In this document: positions 14,777 through 25,754 of the stretch, piece by piece
Position numbering within the stretch: the first letter of the stretch is position 1
How the letters are laid out: every line of letters starts with the position of its first letter
NCBI RefSeq assembly: GCF_014356525.2
Contig: NC_052511.1
Location: forward strand, 33,610,687-33,674,686
Direction: 5' to 3'
DNA: 64,000 nucleotides
Origin: Nilaparvata lugens
Taxonomy: Eukaryota > Arthropoda > Insecta > Hemiptera > Delphacidae
Translations under genes and position numbers: made by a program
Notes under the pieces: model-generated
The model's input: only the letters and a program-made list of their open reading frames with translations
Database searches by the model: none
Told to the model about the DNA's origin: nothing

Positions 14777-15590
14777 TTTTACTTTCCTTGCCCTATTACC
14801 ATAGATAAGGAAAATATTGCTTTCCGAAAAAATGAAGATACCCCAATTTCTAACAATTTCTATACGTTTCAAGGTCCCCTGAGTCCAAAAAAGTGGTTTG
14901 TGTGTGTGTGTGTGTGAGTGTATGTGCGTCTGTGTACACGATATCTCATCTCCCAATTAACAGACTGACTTGAAATTTGGAACTTAAAGTCCTTACACTA
15001 TAAGGATCCGACACGAACAATTTCGATCAAATGCAATTCAAGATGGCGGCTAAAATGGCGAAAATGTTGTCAAAAACAGGGTTTTTCGCGATTTTTTCAA
15101 AAATGGCTCCAACAATTTTGATCAAATTTATAACTAAAATAGTCATTTATAAGCTATATCAACTGCCACAAGTCCCATATCTGTAAAAATTTCAGGAGCT
15201 CCGCCCCATCTATGCAAAGTTTGATTTTAGATTTCCAATTATCAGGTTTCAGATATAATTTGAACGAAAAATTTCGAGTGGAAAAGATTGAGCATGAAAA
15301 TCTCTACAATTAATGTCCAGTAACATTTTCACCTAAAATTGAAAATAAGCTTGAAATTTGAGAAAATGTGATTATTCAATTGCAAAATGTTGGCAACTTT
15401 TGATTCTATAAATCATTATGAAGAGATAGCAGATCTCGTGTGTATCCAGCGTTATTGTCCTGTCACCAGCTGGCTCAGATCTTTGTTTATAAGTAGACTT
15501 GAGATGCGCGGGAACACTAGCGTCAGGTGATCAATTTTCATAACGGCAAAGAAAGTTGTGTGAGTGCGCCACACCAGATTTTTATATCGG
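14777..15590. repeat. Interspersed repeat, copy 1 of 2 (ACTTTCCTTGCCCTATTACC)
   Basis: About 810 bp closely similar, in the same orientation, to 36741-37552. Both begin with ACTTTCCTTGCCCTATTACC and carry a GT-rich tract, AAGATGGCGGCTAAAATG and CTGTCACCAGCTGGCTCA. I saw no coding capacity or terminal repeats. The family resembles an abundant planthopper repeat (memory, not search). It lies in the long Abi intron. Confidence 0.8.
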
Positions 15591-15784
15591 GTTAAGACAT
15601 AAAAAAGATAATTCATCCTTGGCTTAAACAGCTGAGACTTTCGTCGTCTGTGGATAGTAAAAAGTGAGCGAGTGATTCTGTTGAAAATCAAAATATCGCA
15701 TCTCCGAAATTCATAAGCTGACGTATGGCCGGCCAGCTGTAAAATATAAACACGATCATTCTAGAGAATTGTGTTCTGTTCATC

Positions 15785-16150
15785 AATCCTATCCTATTAT
15801 ATTAAGCGAGCAATTTCTGTTTATATTTTTATATCTGGTTATTTATGTTCAACGGATCTCAAAAACGGCTCCAACGATTTTCAAGAAATTTGAAACATAG
15901 TAGGTTTATGATATAAAAATTCGATTGCACTAGGTCTCATCCCTGGGAAAACTCGCCGAAGGACAAGAAAAGGATAACAATTATTTATCCTTGGAAAAAC
16001 AGAAGATAATTTCGTCGTCTGTCGAAACAGAAGATGCGTGTGTGGGAGAAAGACAGAATTATTTCCAGCTGTGTAATCAATCAGCGAGAAATTTTAAGCG
16101 ACTTGATTGAAATAATCTGATTTGTTGACATGTCATGATAATCATTCTTA
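15785..16150 (+). mobile_element. Helentron-like repeat, 5' part (split by TIR element)
   Basis: It begins near AATCCTATCCTATTATATTAA and GCGAGCAATTTCTGTTTATA, the same start as the copies at 31428 and 62647. It is interrupted at 16150 by an inverted-repeat element and resumes at 23623 (ACTAGAGTATATAAT). The reverse copy at 63438-64000 carries both flanks joined, so it serves as the uninterrupted reference. Confidence 0.65.
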
Positions 16151-16232
16151 AGCTGCGTTTACACTGTGTAACTTTGTTATAAAACTTTGGTTATATAACA
16201 AATTTAACAAAAATGTTTTAAATTCATGAAAC

Positions 16233-16430
16233 TTATTACATGTAACTTCCGTGTTTTATAACAAGTTTTTCCTTTCCCGAACGAAGTCGGTAAAGATCAA
16301 AGAAAATTATAACTTTGTTACATGTAACATGTGTTTTAAGAACGTTTTACTACTTATAACATGTTGCAAGTTATAGAATGTAGTTGAAAAATGTGGTGGG
16401 GGAACTAGTTGAATCATCAGCTGCTTAACA
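16233..16430 (+). repeat. Left copy of long direct repeat flanking RTE LINE
   Basis: 198 bp repeated at 20455-20672. It runs from TTATTACATGTAACTTCCG to CATCAGCTGCTTAACA. The right copy has about 19 extra bases and a few substitutions. The LINE lies exactly between the copies. Confidence 0.85.
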
Positions 16431-16622
16431 TGAATTTCCATTCAACTACTGTCATATAAAACTGAGCCAAAATTCTTATCTAATAAGTTTCGTTGTTCTA
16501 TAGCTGAATAATCTTTCTGTTCGATAAAAACGAAAAATAGTGAATAATAGACTAATATTACAGAGAGGTTTATTGATAAAACACTACTGAATTACCATCA
16601 CGTTTTACTAAATTTCAATAAA

Positions 16623-17373
16623 ATGGAGAATAAATTGGACGAGATTCTGAAAAAACTAAATAAGCTAGATGGCTTGGAAACAAAAATTGATAATATTGCC
16701 AGCAAATTCAATGACGAAATTGAAACTTTGAAGAAACAAGTAAGAGAGCTTAAATCCGAAGTGCAATTACAGAAAGAACGGAAACAAGAGGAATACAGAA
16801 GAAGAAATATAATAATATTCGGTATTAAAGGCGGTAACAATTATTGGACTCTAAGAGAAGAGATAATGAAGATACTCAAATATCTGGATGCTGATATCAG
16901 AAACCAGGATATGGAATACTTAAAAAAGCTGAGCAAATCAGAAAGCGATGGTCCAATTAGAGTAACGTTTACGTCGTCTTTCACAAGAAATAAAATACTC
17001 AGGAAAAATCGAATTTGTCAAAGGAAGGGAAATATAGTTATATAAAGATACAAGAAGATCTCGACTTCAATACTCGCGCCGTCAGGAAAGAATTATCACA
17101 CTTCATGTACGATTTTAGGAAAGAAGGGAAAAAGCTTATCTCAAAAAAGATAGGCTACTACTTGAGGGAAAACTCCTTGGTCTTGATAATTTGAGAGAAA
17201 AGTATAATAGAGAAAAGAAAAGACCTAGAAGTGATGGAGACTCACCCACCAAGATTGACCAAAGTGTGAACACAGGACGACTCGGGAAAAAGAGCAATTA
17301 TACATTAGAATCATATATAACGGTAGGAGACAAAGGAAATAATCAAAATATGGAAGGATCTTCAAAAAATAAG
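16623..17373 (+). pseudogene. RTE LINE ORF1-like protein (frameshifted)
   Basis: It begins at ATG 16623 with a charged coiled-coil (ILKKLNKLDGLETKIDNIAS), then RRNIIIFGIKGG, an RNA-binding-like segment typical of LINE ORF1-type proteins, and RIRVTF-like text. The frame stops at 17045; the sense continues in a shifted frame (KIQEDLDFNTRAVRKEL) and shifts again near 17,150 to give LDNLREKYNREKKRPRSDG. It ends at a TAG (17374-17376). It probably bound element RNA. The two frameshifts make it non-functional as assembled. Confidence 0.75.
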
Positions 17374-17376
17374 TAG

Positions 17377-20255
17377 CAACCACCGATCGGAACGACAATT
17401 AAGGACAAGAAGGATGAAGGAAAACAAACGGATGTAAATTTTGGAAACGGCAAGGCTAAAAAAAACGCAATTAACGAAGACAACATAAATATAATCACAT
17501 ACAACTGTAGATCTCTTAGAGCAAATTGGAGGGTGGAACAGTTGTTAGAAGAGCTGGACAACATCGAGTGGGATATTATAGGACTCGCGGAAGTAAGGAG
17601 AGATGGTGAGCAGTGTGTGATCATGGGAGATGATAGGATGCTCTATCTGAATGGGAATGGTTCTACTGGAGGAACAGGATTTCTGATTAACAAGGTATCA
17701 AAAAAGAAAATTGTAAGCTTCAAGCAGTATACACACCGAATCTCTGTTATGATTTGGACACATTAAAGGAAGAATCAAACTGATACAACTTTATGCACCA
17801 ACGTCAGCGTCATCGGACGAAGAGCTTGAATATTTCTACGAGGATCTGGAAGAGGCTCTCGAAAATGATACATGCAAATATAATATTGTTATGGGAGACA
17901 TGAATGCGAAAATCGGGAAGAGCAGGGGTGAAAAATGTGTTGGAAGGTACGGAATTGGGGAGAGAAATGAGCGAGGTGAACGACTTGTCGAATTTGTCGA
18001 AGGCAAGAGGATGTATCTGATGAATTCATTCTTCCAGAAACACGAATCAAGAAAATGGACTTGGTTGAGCCCCGATGGAGAGACAAAGAACGAAATAGAC
18101 TTTTTCATGATAGACAAAAAATTTATTGTACAAGATCTAGATGTAGAGGATGGGATAAATATTGGAAGTGATCATATGCCTCTGAGAATGGTGATAAAAA
18201 TCAATAAGAATAGAATAAGATATTACAGCGAACGGCTCACACGACTGGGAACAGTGGACTTGAGAAACCTAGGATTTGAACAAAAATTACAAAATAACTT
18301 GAATGAAGAGAGAATCAACGAATGTGAGGATATGGAGATTATAACTGATAAACTGACTAATACCTTGAGAAAAACGAGACAATTGCTAGGAAACTTGAGA
18401 GAAGAGAAGAAAACTAAAAAGACGGCAGAGGAAAAATTGAATTTAGTGAAATTTCCAAACTAATTCGAAGGAAATGGATTGTATGGTCTAATAATAGGAA
18501 AAGAAAGGAATTAGAAGAGACTTTGAAACTCGGGACAAGCGTCAATGAGTTTAACAGACAGCAGCAATTAGGAATGAACACACTGATTTGTATTAAAGAT
18601 GAGAAGGGAAATGAAATAAGAGAAATAGAAGGGATACTTGGAATAATTTGTGAATTCTATGAGAGCCTCTATAAAAAGGATGAACTGGAAGAAGATAACA
18701 TGGAACTGAAAAATGGAGAACGCGGCAGGAATGAGTATAGAAACGAAGAATGTCCACCGATTATGGAAAGAGAGGTAGAACGGGCAATTGTGCGTCTCAA
18801 CGAGGGAAAAGCTGCAGGACCAGATAGAATATCGAATGAAGGGTTGAAAGCGGGAGGAAAAAAGGTGATAGAAATACTAACAAGTTTGTTCAATCTATGC
18901 CTCACTAATGGAAAGATTCCTGAAATATGGCTCAAAGCTAACTTGTTACTGCTCTTCAAAAAAGGTGATAAAAAGGAAGTCAAGAATTATCGACCAATTA
19001 GTCTCCTGTCAAGTATATACAAAATATTCATGGCAATAATTTCGCACAGAATAGACGGATATTTGACCGCAGCAACTCCAATCAGCCAGACCGGATTTAA
19101 GGAAAACTTTTCCACTCTGGATAACATCCTAGTCCTACAGGAGTTGATAAGGAATTCTAAAGAATATAAATTTCCACTATTGCTACTATTTATAGACTTT
19201 GAGAAGGCTTTTGATAAAATCAACACAGCAGCTGTAATACAGACACTTGAAGACCTGGGAATAAGCAATAAGTACTTGGAAATATTCAGATTCATCTACG
19301 GAAATATGTAAAGTGAGTTCAGCTTGAGAGGAAAAAGTAGAGCGATGCAAGTGAATAGAGGCTTGAGAAAGGGAGATATACCATAAGCTAAAATATTTAA
19401 CGCAGTCTTAGAAAAATCTCTAATGAAGTTGCAATGGCAAGAGAAAGACATCAATATCAACGGTGTGAAATTAAATGCCTTGAAATTTGCTGATGATATT
19501 GTTATAGTTGGAAATGATACGGAGGAGGTATGCGGTATGTTGAAAGATATGATTGAAGTAACAAAAAAGATTGGAATGAAAGTAAATTTTGATAAATCGA
19601 AAGTAATGACATATAACAGTGATGAAAATGATAGAGTATTGGTGACTGAGGACGGAAGGATAGAGAAAGTAGATCATTTCATTTACCTCGGTCAGAAAAT
19701 AGGGAGAGAAGGTCAATGGGGAGAAGTTACCAGAAGAGTAGCAATAGGATGGGCAATGTTCAAAAAGTACAGCTATCTATTCAGATCCAAGATATCAATG
19801 GAAAATAAGAAAAGGCTGCTACAAACGTGTATCCTACCAGCAATTTTGTACGGCTGCGAAACCTGGACTATAAATGAAAAAATAATTAAGAAATTTAGAA
19901 TTACCGTGAGGTCGATGGAGAGAGTAATGATAGGAGTGACAAGAAAAGACAGGAAAACAAAATTATGGATTAGAAATGAAACAAAAATTGAAGATGTAGG
20001 CAAGATGATAATAGAGAGAAAATGGAATTGGGCTGGACATATCGCAAGGACAACGGACGAAAGATGGATGAAAAGAATACTGGAATGGTACCCACGTAAT
20101 TTGAGAAGAAGTAGATGAAGTCCTTCGTATGGATGGGACGAAGAGTTCAGAAAAGTATGCGGCGGAGCGACGTGGCAGAGAGTTGCAAGAGAGAGAAAGG
20201 AGTGGGAGAGAATGAAGAATGTATACAAGGAAGTATGGCTGTACAAGGATTGACA
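17377..20255 (+). pseudogene. RTE LINE endonuclease-reverse transcriptase (broken ORF2)
   Basis: The frame is the same as the last part of ORF1, separated only by the TAG at 17374. Endonuclease: ITYNCRSLRANWR, GLAEVRRDG, then after a frameshift near 17,766 VMGDMNAKIG and GSDHMPL. RT: KAAGPDRISNE, NYRPISLLSSIYKIF, LLFIDFEKAFDKIN, then FADDIVIVG near 19,486. There are in-frame stops at 19309 and 19384, and frameshifts near 17,766, 18,463 and 20,118. The tail, RMLEWYPR-like and then WQRVARERKEWERMKNVYKE, is RTE-typical. Not functional. Confidence 0.85.
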
Positions 20256-20454
20256 CACTCGCTTTGGTTGAAAATTTATTTTTATATGGACTTAAAATTG
20301 ATGTACTCAACAATATCCTATCACAAAAGGATATTCCCCAGCAGCTGCTGATTATTGCTTAATACTGTAATTAATTTTATAATGTTATATAATTTTATTT
20401 GAAATACTGTAATGAACCTGAACAAAGCAATAAAAGGGATATTTATTTATTTAT

Positions 20455-20672
20455 TTATTACATGTAACTTCCGTGTTTTATAAAATTATTTCGTGTTTTA
20501 AAACAAGTTTTTCCTTTCCCGCACGAAGTCGGTAAAGATCAAAGAAAATTATAACTTTGTTACATGTAACATGTGTTTTAAGAACGTTTTACTACTTATA
20601 ACATGTTGCAAGTTATAGAATGTGGTTGAAAAATGTGGTGGGGGAACTAGTTGAATCATCAGCTGCTTAACA
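20455..20672 (+). repeat. Right copy of long direct repeat flanking RTE LINE
   Basis: Matches 16233-16430 base for base over most of its length, with an internal insertion near 20,482-20,500. After it the sequence differs from the bases that follow the left copy. Confidence 0.85.
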
Positions 20673-22214
20673 GTTGCTGACACTTGACAGTGGTGATTGG
20701 TTTATTAGTCCAGTCAATATAGACATAAGAAAGGGGGTGTACTTGCAATTTATATTGTAGTTCTGATTTTTTAATATACTATTTGAATACATGAGAGAAG
20801 TCCAGAACCAATTTCTTCATGCAAAAAATTTCCTTGTGCTAGATACAGGATGACTCAAAAACCTCGTATTTTCGGTTCATTTTCTAGTTTTCAGCTATTT
20901 CTGCCAAATCCAGTAATCGGACAGAAACATTTGCTCTCGCCTTTTTCCATATTATAAAATTCTGAATAAAATGAGATCATTCAGAAATCTATCACCAATG
21001 AGTACTGAGTTATAATTTTTCAAAAATGAGAAAATTTAAAGAAAAAAGCAATTCTGATGAATTTAAGTTCTCGATCAACAATATCTTCCGATTGCCTTCC
21101 ACAGGCTGGCTGAAATGTGCGTTCAGACTTTTGCTCTGCTCCGCAATCGAATGTCACTCGAGCAGACCGATTGATGTTCGGAGGTGGAGTAGGAGTGGAA
21201 CGGGAACAGAGTGTGTAACAGAGCTCGAGCTTGGCAAGTTCCTAGGTCGAACTAACCTATAGTTGCGCATGCGCGGTTAACGTTTTTGTTGGATCAGATA
21301 CGATCTCTGTGTTAGCATATAGAATTAATAATTAAATAATTAAATCATTAAGATTAAATAATGTAAAATTATAAAAACATTTTTAATGATAGGTACCAGC
21401 ATATTAGAATTTAGAAGAAAGAAGCCAAACACTCAACCACGCCTTTCACCTTTCAAAACATTGACAGACATAACCTTTTTTGTAATAGAACATCAACATA
21501 AATGCAACAAACATAATAATTATCATCAATTTATTATAAAAAACATAATGTACCTATTATCATGCTACCCAGCAATCCCCTGGTTAGAATATTTTATTTA
21601 GTTTTGTCACCCAATCAGCTGGATTGAACGTTTCACATTTGTGAAGTTAGGTTGTAGCGAAGTCAACAATATGACAAGCGTGCGATCATCCTTCGCACAT
21701 ATTTCGAACCTCCTGCGATCCCTTGCGTAACATCTCGCGTAACGTTCATGATCGGAGCGAGTGCGGAGCGTGTTCGAGGCGCGTATATCTGGACGTATTT
21801 TTGTTCTCTACAACCTGAGATCAGGTAGAGCGCTCTATCTCATATGAATTTCCAGGTACACCTGACAACAATGCTCCTTGTATTGTAAAAAACACCTTGT
21901 TTTCAGCTTCAATCATTTCACCAACTACATTGCCCTCACATTGATATTTCGCACAATGATATAAGTTCATGAGATTTTTTGTGTATTGGAATATGGGCTT
22001 AGGTACACGTGTAATTAACGATGGGCGTACCCAATACCGTCCGTCTTTTAGCACGTTTTTTTGGAGAATTTTTTACAATAAAGGCTGAAGTAGCAAATAG
22101 AACATCATCGTCTGGAGTCGCCATGACAACTGCAAATAATGGAGACCCACAAACTGATATTCTTGTTTCATAACATGTTACAAATTCCTTTTTGCCTATC
22201 AAGATTTTGTTGTA
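20673..22214. other. Interior of TIR element with GC-rich MITE-like pieces
   Basis: The sequence around 21,100-21,250 (CTTTTGCTCTGCTCCGC) and 21,700-21,790 (GGAGCGAGTGCGGAGCGTG) resembles the ends of the 10,731 MITE, suggesting one insertion of roughly 700 bp. The rest is AT-rich without a recognisable gene. Confidence 0.4.
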
Positions 22215-23534
22215 CAGGGTGCGGCAGCTACGATTAAGCATTTTTTAGGAGTAATAAAAAGTGACTCAGGATATATAATGGAAACATGTTTTTATTTTCT
22301 GAAGCGGTTCAATATACCATTTTATATTACTTAGTTTTTGAAAATTATGTCCTGAAGATGGCGACCGTTAGCATCAATACATTGTTGAAGGCGATCTCTG
22401 AAGTTTTCAGCAGCTCTTGCACACATATCGCGGGGAATGGCATTCACTTCGTCAATAATCCGCTGTTTCAACATTGCTAGAGTGTGAGGGCGGCCTTTGA
22501 AAACCCTTTCCTTCAGATATCCCAAAGAAAAAGTCGCAAATGCTCAGATCTGGTGACCGCGCAGGCCACCCAACATCACCTCTCAAAGAGACTAGGCGTC
22601 CCGGAAACATCTCTCTCAAAACGTCTAGTGAAATTCGAGCTGTGTGAGCAGTAGCTCCATCTTGTTGGAACCACAAATCCGCCAGCCCGTGTTCTTCAAC
22701 CATCTCTTCTAATTTGGGTTGCAGAAAGTTTCTCAACATCGAAACATAACGTTGGGATTCACTGTCACGGTCACTTCTTCCTCCTCAAAAAGTAGGGGCC
22801 AACCACGCCAAATTGTGATATGGCACACCACACCGTCACTTTAGGAGAATGTTGAGGTCTTTCATGAATAATTCGAGGGTTTTCTTCAGCCCAGTAGCGA
22901 AAATTTTGCTTATTCACGCACCCACTAAGATGAAAATGTGCCTCGTCACTACTAAAAAAAGCTGCATGTGGAGGGATTTGAGCAAGCATTTGCTCACACA
23001 AATTTTGTCGGTTGGCGTAGTCTACTGGGCGTAATTCTTGAGCAATCATTATTTTAAAAGGATGAAACTTTAAATCGAAATGTAAAATCCTTCTTAAACT
23101 GCGGTCTGAAATCCCCAATGCAAGAGAATGTCGTCGAGCAGAGCGTTCCGGTGATTGTTCGAATGCTGTTCTTACCCTCTGCACATTTTCTGGCGTTCTA
23201 ATGGACTTGCGACGACAATGTGTATTTGTTTTCAGTGTACTACCAGTTTCCTCCATCTGCCGAATCCATGACCGAATTGTGTTTGCATTCGGAACGGCGT
23301 TGTTGCGTGGAATGTTGAACTGTCGTCGAAAAGCTCGTTGTGTAGCGATCACAGATTTATTGTTCTCATAATAAGCGCGAACGGTAAAACCACGATGAGC
23401 ACCGGTCCAAATCATGTTGGCTACTGAAATGGGGTTAACTAAGAAACAAAAACAGACCATGTGGAAATTTGTAACTTTATCACAGCTGATGTGACAATGG
23501 AAACAAACTGCTTAATCGTTCCTGCCGCACCTTG
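22215..23534 (-). mobile_element. Tc1/mariner-superfamily transposon with TA duplication
   Basis: The ends are CAGGGTGCGGCAGCTACGAT on the left and, as complement of the right end, CAAGGTGCGGCAGGAACGAT; the inverted repeats are about 30 bp with few mismatches. TA flanks both sides (22213-22214 and 23535-23536). The same surrounding sequence without the element, with a single TA at 25886-25887, is present 2.4 kb downstream. It encodes one transposase on the reverse strand. Confidence 0.93.
22331..23460 (-). pseudogene. Tc1/mariner-type transposase (two frameshifts)
   Basis: The first frame (23460-22771) has a helix-turn-helix N-terminus (FTVRAYYENNKSVIATQRAF), a second HTH with NANTIRSWIRQMEETG, and the first catalytic Asp in FFSSDEAHFHLSG. 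A shift near 22,760 leads to WFQQDGATAHTA (second Asp), and WPARSPDL holds the third Asp, 36 residues after the second. Another shift near 22,520 leads to KERVFKGRPHTLAMLKQRI and the C-terminus ending IIFKN. The catalytic triad is Asp-Asp-Asp. All motifs remain, so damage is slight, or the two indels are sequencing errors. It would cut and paste at TA sites. Confidence 0.85.
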
Positions 23535-23622
23535 TATAACAAAAGTTTTATAACTTATTTTTCTAACAAAAGTTACATATAACCTGTTACTTATAACAAA
23601 GTTACACAGTGTAACGCAGCTT

Positions 23623-23735
23623 CAACTAGAGTATATAATAATTTTCAAAGTTATTCATTATTTGACAATTTTAAGTGATCAGTGAGTGTTATTTTTTTAT
23701 TCAATTTGGTTTGTAAATAATCTAAATATCTCTAT
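23623..23735 (+). mobile_element. Helentron-like repeat, resumed part
   Basis: ACTAGAGTATATAATAATTTTCAAAGT to about 23,735 matches the complement of 63,700-63,790. The match breaks at the LINE 5' end near 23,735. Confidence 0.55.
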
Positions 23736-25754
23736 ATTTTTATTTTACACTGTTTCTTTATTATACGATAGTCATTGTTTTTCATTTTTCAAGTATTTTG
23801 TAGTGAATAGTCTTACTTTTCATCCATTTTTATTTCTTTTTGTTGTTTATATTTTCGTCTTTGTTTGATAGGGGTGGCCTACTTCTCTTAGCAACAATTA
23901 GCTTCAGTCATGTCACGGTCTACGATGAATGGTTTAACTGTCTATTACCAGAACGTTAGAGGTCTGAGGACAAAGACTCACATTTTTTCGAGGTCAATAA
24001 CTGCATCGAATTATGATGTGATATTGTTGACTGAAACGTGGCTTAACTCTGGCTTCTCCAGAAGTGAACTCTGATCGAAGATATGTTGTTTATAGAAGAG
24101 ATCGTGAAAATAGTGATTCTTGTCGGGGTGGTGGTCTTATTATAGCGGTTCGGAAAAATATCCAGTCTGATGATTGTGTTGGTATCAACTTATTGCTCAT
24201 TGATGGGAGATTTGAGAGCTTAATGATTAGAGTTATGTCGCAGGAGGGCCCTGTCTATCTCAACCTTGTGTATTTCTACAATTCTGCAAATGCTAATGAT
24301 TATGACATTTATTGTGATTGCCTGGGAAGTCAATGTCATGCAGTTGAAGAGAGGTTGTTTATTGTGGGTGACTTCAACTTACCTGAGATCTCTGATAACA
24401 ATTTTGAGCTTAGGTCAGGTTCGGTGGCCGCTAGAAGACTTGGTGAACTCTCTAGTTTTTATAACTTGCATCTTTTCAATTGTGTTCAAAATGCCAACAT
24501 TCGTACTCTCGATCTGATTCTATCTAGCCTGCCCGTTGTGGAGGTCGCCCATGACCCTGTGCCCTTGCTACCTGAGGATCGAGATCACAATCCTGCTTTG
24601 TGCATGGAACTGATTATTGATTCTCCTAGGGAGCCACCTTTGCAATCCGGAACATGTTCTGTTTTTGATTTCAGAAGGGCTGACTATTTATCACTTTATG
24701 TGATGTTGCGAGATGTAGATTGGAGTGGTTTGTATCTGCTGAGCAATGTTGATGATGCTGTCAACTTTTTCTATGGTGAGATATTCAGGTGTTTTGTGGC
24801 CACTATACCTAGGAAGACACTAACAAATGAAACATCCAAATACCCCCATGGTTTACTGCAGAGGTTATTCAAAAGCTCAAAAGAAAGAAAAGGTGCGCTC
24901 GGAAGAAGAATTACTCCAGTTTCCATAACAATCAATATGTCGCCTTGTGTAGAGAACTGAAAATTTTAATTTCAACAGCTTACAAGAGTTATGTTGATAG
25001 AGTCCAGTCCAATGTCAGTCACGATTCCAAAGAATTCTGGAAATTTATTAATAATAAGCGAGGCTCGGAAGACTTTTGTGAGACCATGCTTTTTAAAGAT
25101 GAAGAGTTTACTGGCTCGGAAATTCCTTCTGGTTTTGCAAAGTTTTTCAAGTCTGACTATACTCCAATTACGGCTTGTTACAAGATGGATGAGGACAATG
25201 AACTTTATGGTGAGGGCTCCAATAGTACTCTGAATATTTCTTCAGTATCTGAGGATGACATACGTCAAGCAATCAAGAGCCTCAAGCCGAGAGTAGCTCC
25301 GGGTCCTGATGGAATACCAGCTTTCATTATCAAGGGTTGCAGCGAGCTCTTGGTGGGCCCCTCAAGTATCTGCTTGATTTATGTCTTTGTAAGGGTGTTT
25401 TCCCCAGTGAATGGAAAATCTCCAAGATTATCCCTATTTTCAAATCTGTGAAAAGGAATCTAATAGAGAATTATCGTCCATCTGTTTACCTTCTTTATTT
25501 TCTAAGATATTTGAAAATATACTATATAAGAAGATGTTTTGGCATGTAACTCCTATGATTTCTGACTGTCAACATGTCTTTTTAAGGGGTAGGTCTGTGC
25601 TAACTAATCTTCGTGTGTTGGAGAGGTTGATGTGTTTTATACCGACTTTGCAAAGGCATTCGATCAAGTAAGCCATAGTGTGTTGCTGTATCGCCTCTCT
25701 AGTCTTGGCTTCAGTGATTCTCTGGTCAAATTGTTCAGATCATATTTACTCTAC
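23735..25754 (+). mobile_element. Jockey-like LINE, 5' portion
   Basis: The first 175 bp are a T-rich 5' UTR, also present at 26,100-26,288. ORF2 starts at ATG 23910 (MSRSTMNGLTVYYQNVRGLR). The element breaks off at 25,754 in the RT domain, where a copy of upstream sequence begins. Its 3' part reappears at 27,091. It is related to the reverse-strand LINE at 58.5-60.3 kb. Confidence 0.8.
23910..25754 (+). pseudogene. LINE endonuclease-reverse transcriptase, 5' part, frameshifted
   Basis: Endonuclease: YYQNVRGLR, VILLTETWLNSG, then after a frameshift near 24,060 GGLIIAV, FIVGDFNLPEIS, and DRDHNPAL in place of the usual SDH motif. A shift near 24,950 leads to KSYVDRVQSNVSHDSKEFW; RT motifs are RVAPGPDGIPAFI, then (shifted) PSEWKISKIIPIFKS and NYRPS, and further shifts to HVFLRGRSVLTNLRV. 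The sequence stops after a SYLLY-like residue run, before the catalytic FADD motif. Not functional. Confidence 0.8.

Larger units (their letters stand above)
16431..20454 (+). mobile_element. RTE-type LINE, decayed, with ATTT tail
   Basis: A 5' UTR of about 190 bp, ORF1, ORF2 and a 3' UTR end in (ATTT)n at about 20,440-20,455. The ORF2 C-terminus has the RTE-characteristic order of YGCETWTINE, WNWAGHIAR and W-rich residues. The element is flanked by near-identical direct copies of about 200 bp (16233-16430 and 20455-20672). Several frameshifts and two in-frame stops in the RT show it is dead. Confidence 0.88.
16151..23622. mobile_element. TIR element (AGCTGCGTTTACAC family) hosting nested insertions
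   Basis: The left end AGCTGCGTTTACACTGTGTA and the right end (complement) AGCTGCGTTACACTGTGTA are inverted repeats that continue through AACTTTGTTATAA. Flanks are TTA on the left and TCA on the right, with TTA at the duplicate right end (25,979), so a TTA or TA target duplication is likely. Core sequence without insertions spans 16151-16430, 20455-22214 and 23535-23622. No transposase of its own was identified, so it is non-autonomous. It carries an RTE LINE and a mariner, and itself sits inside a Helentron-like repeat. Confidence 0.7.
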
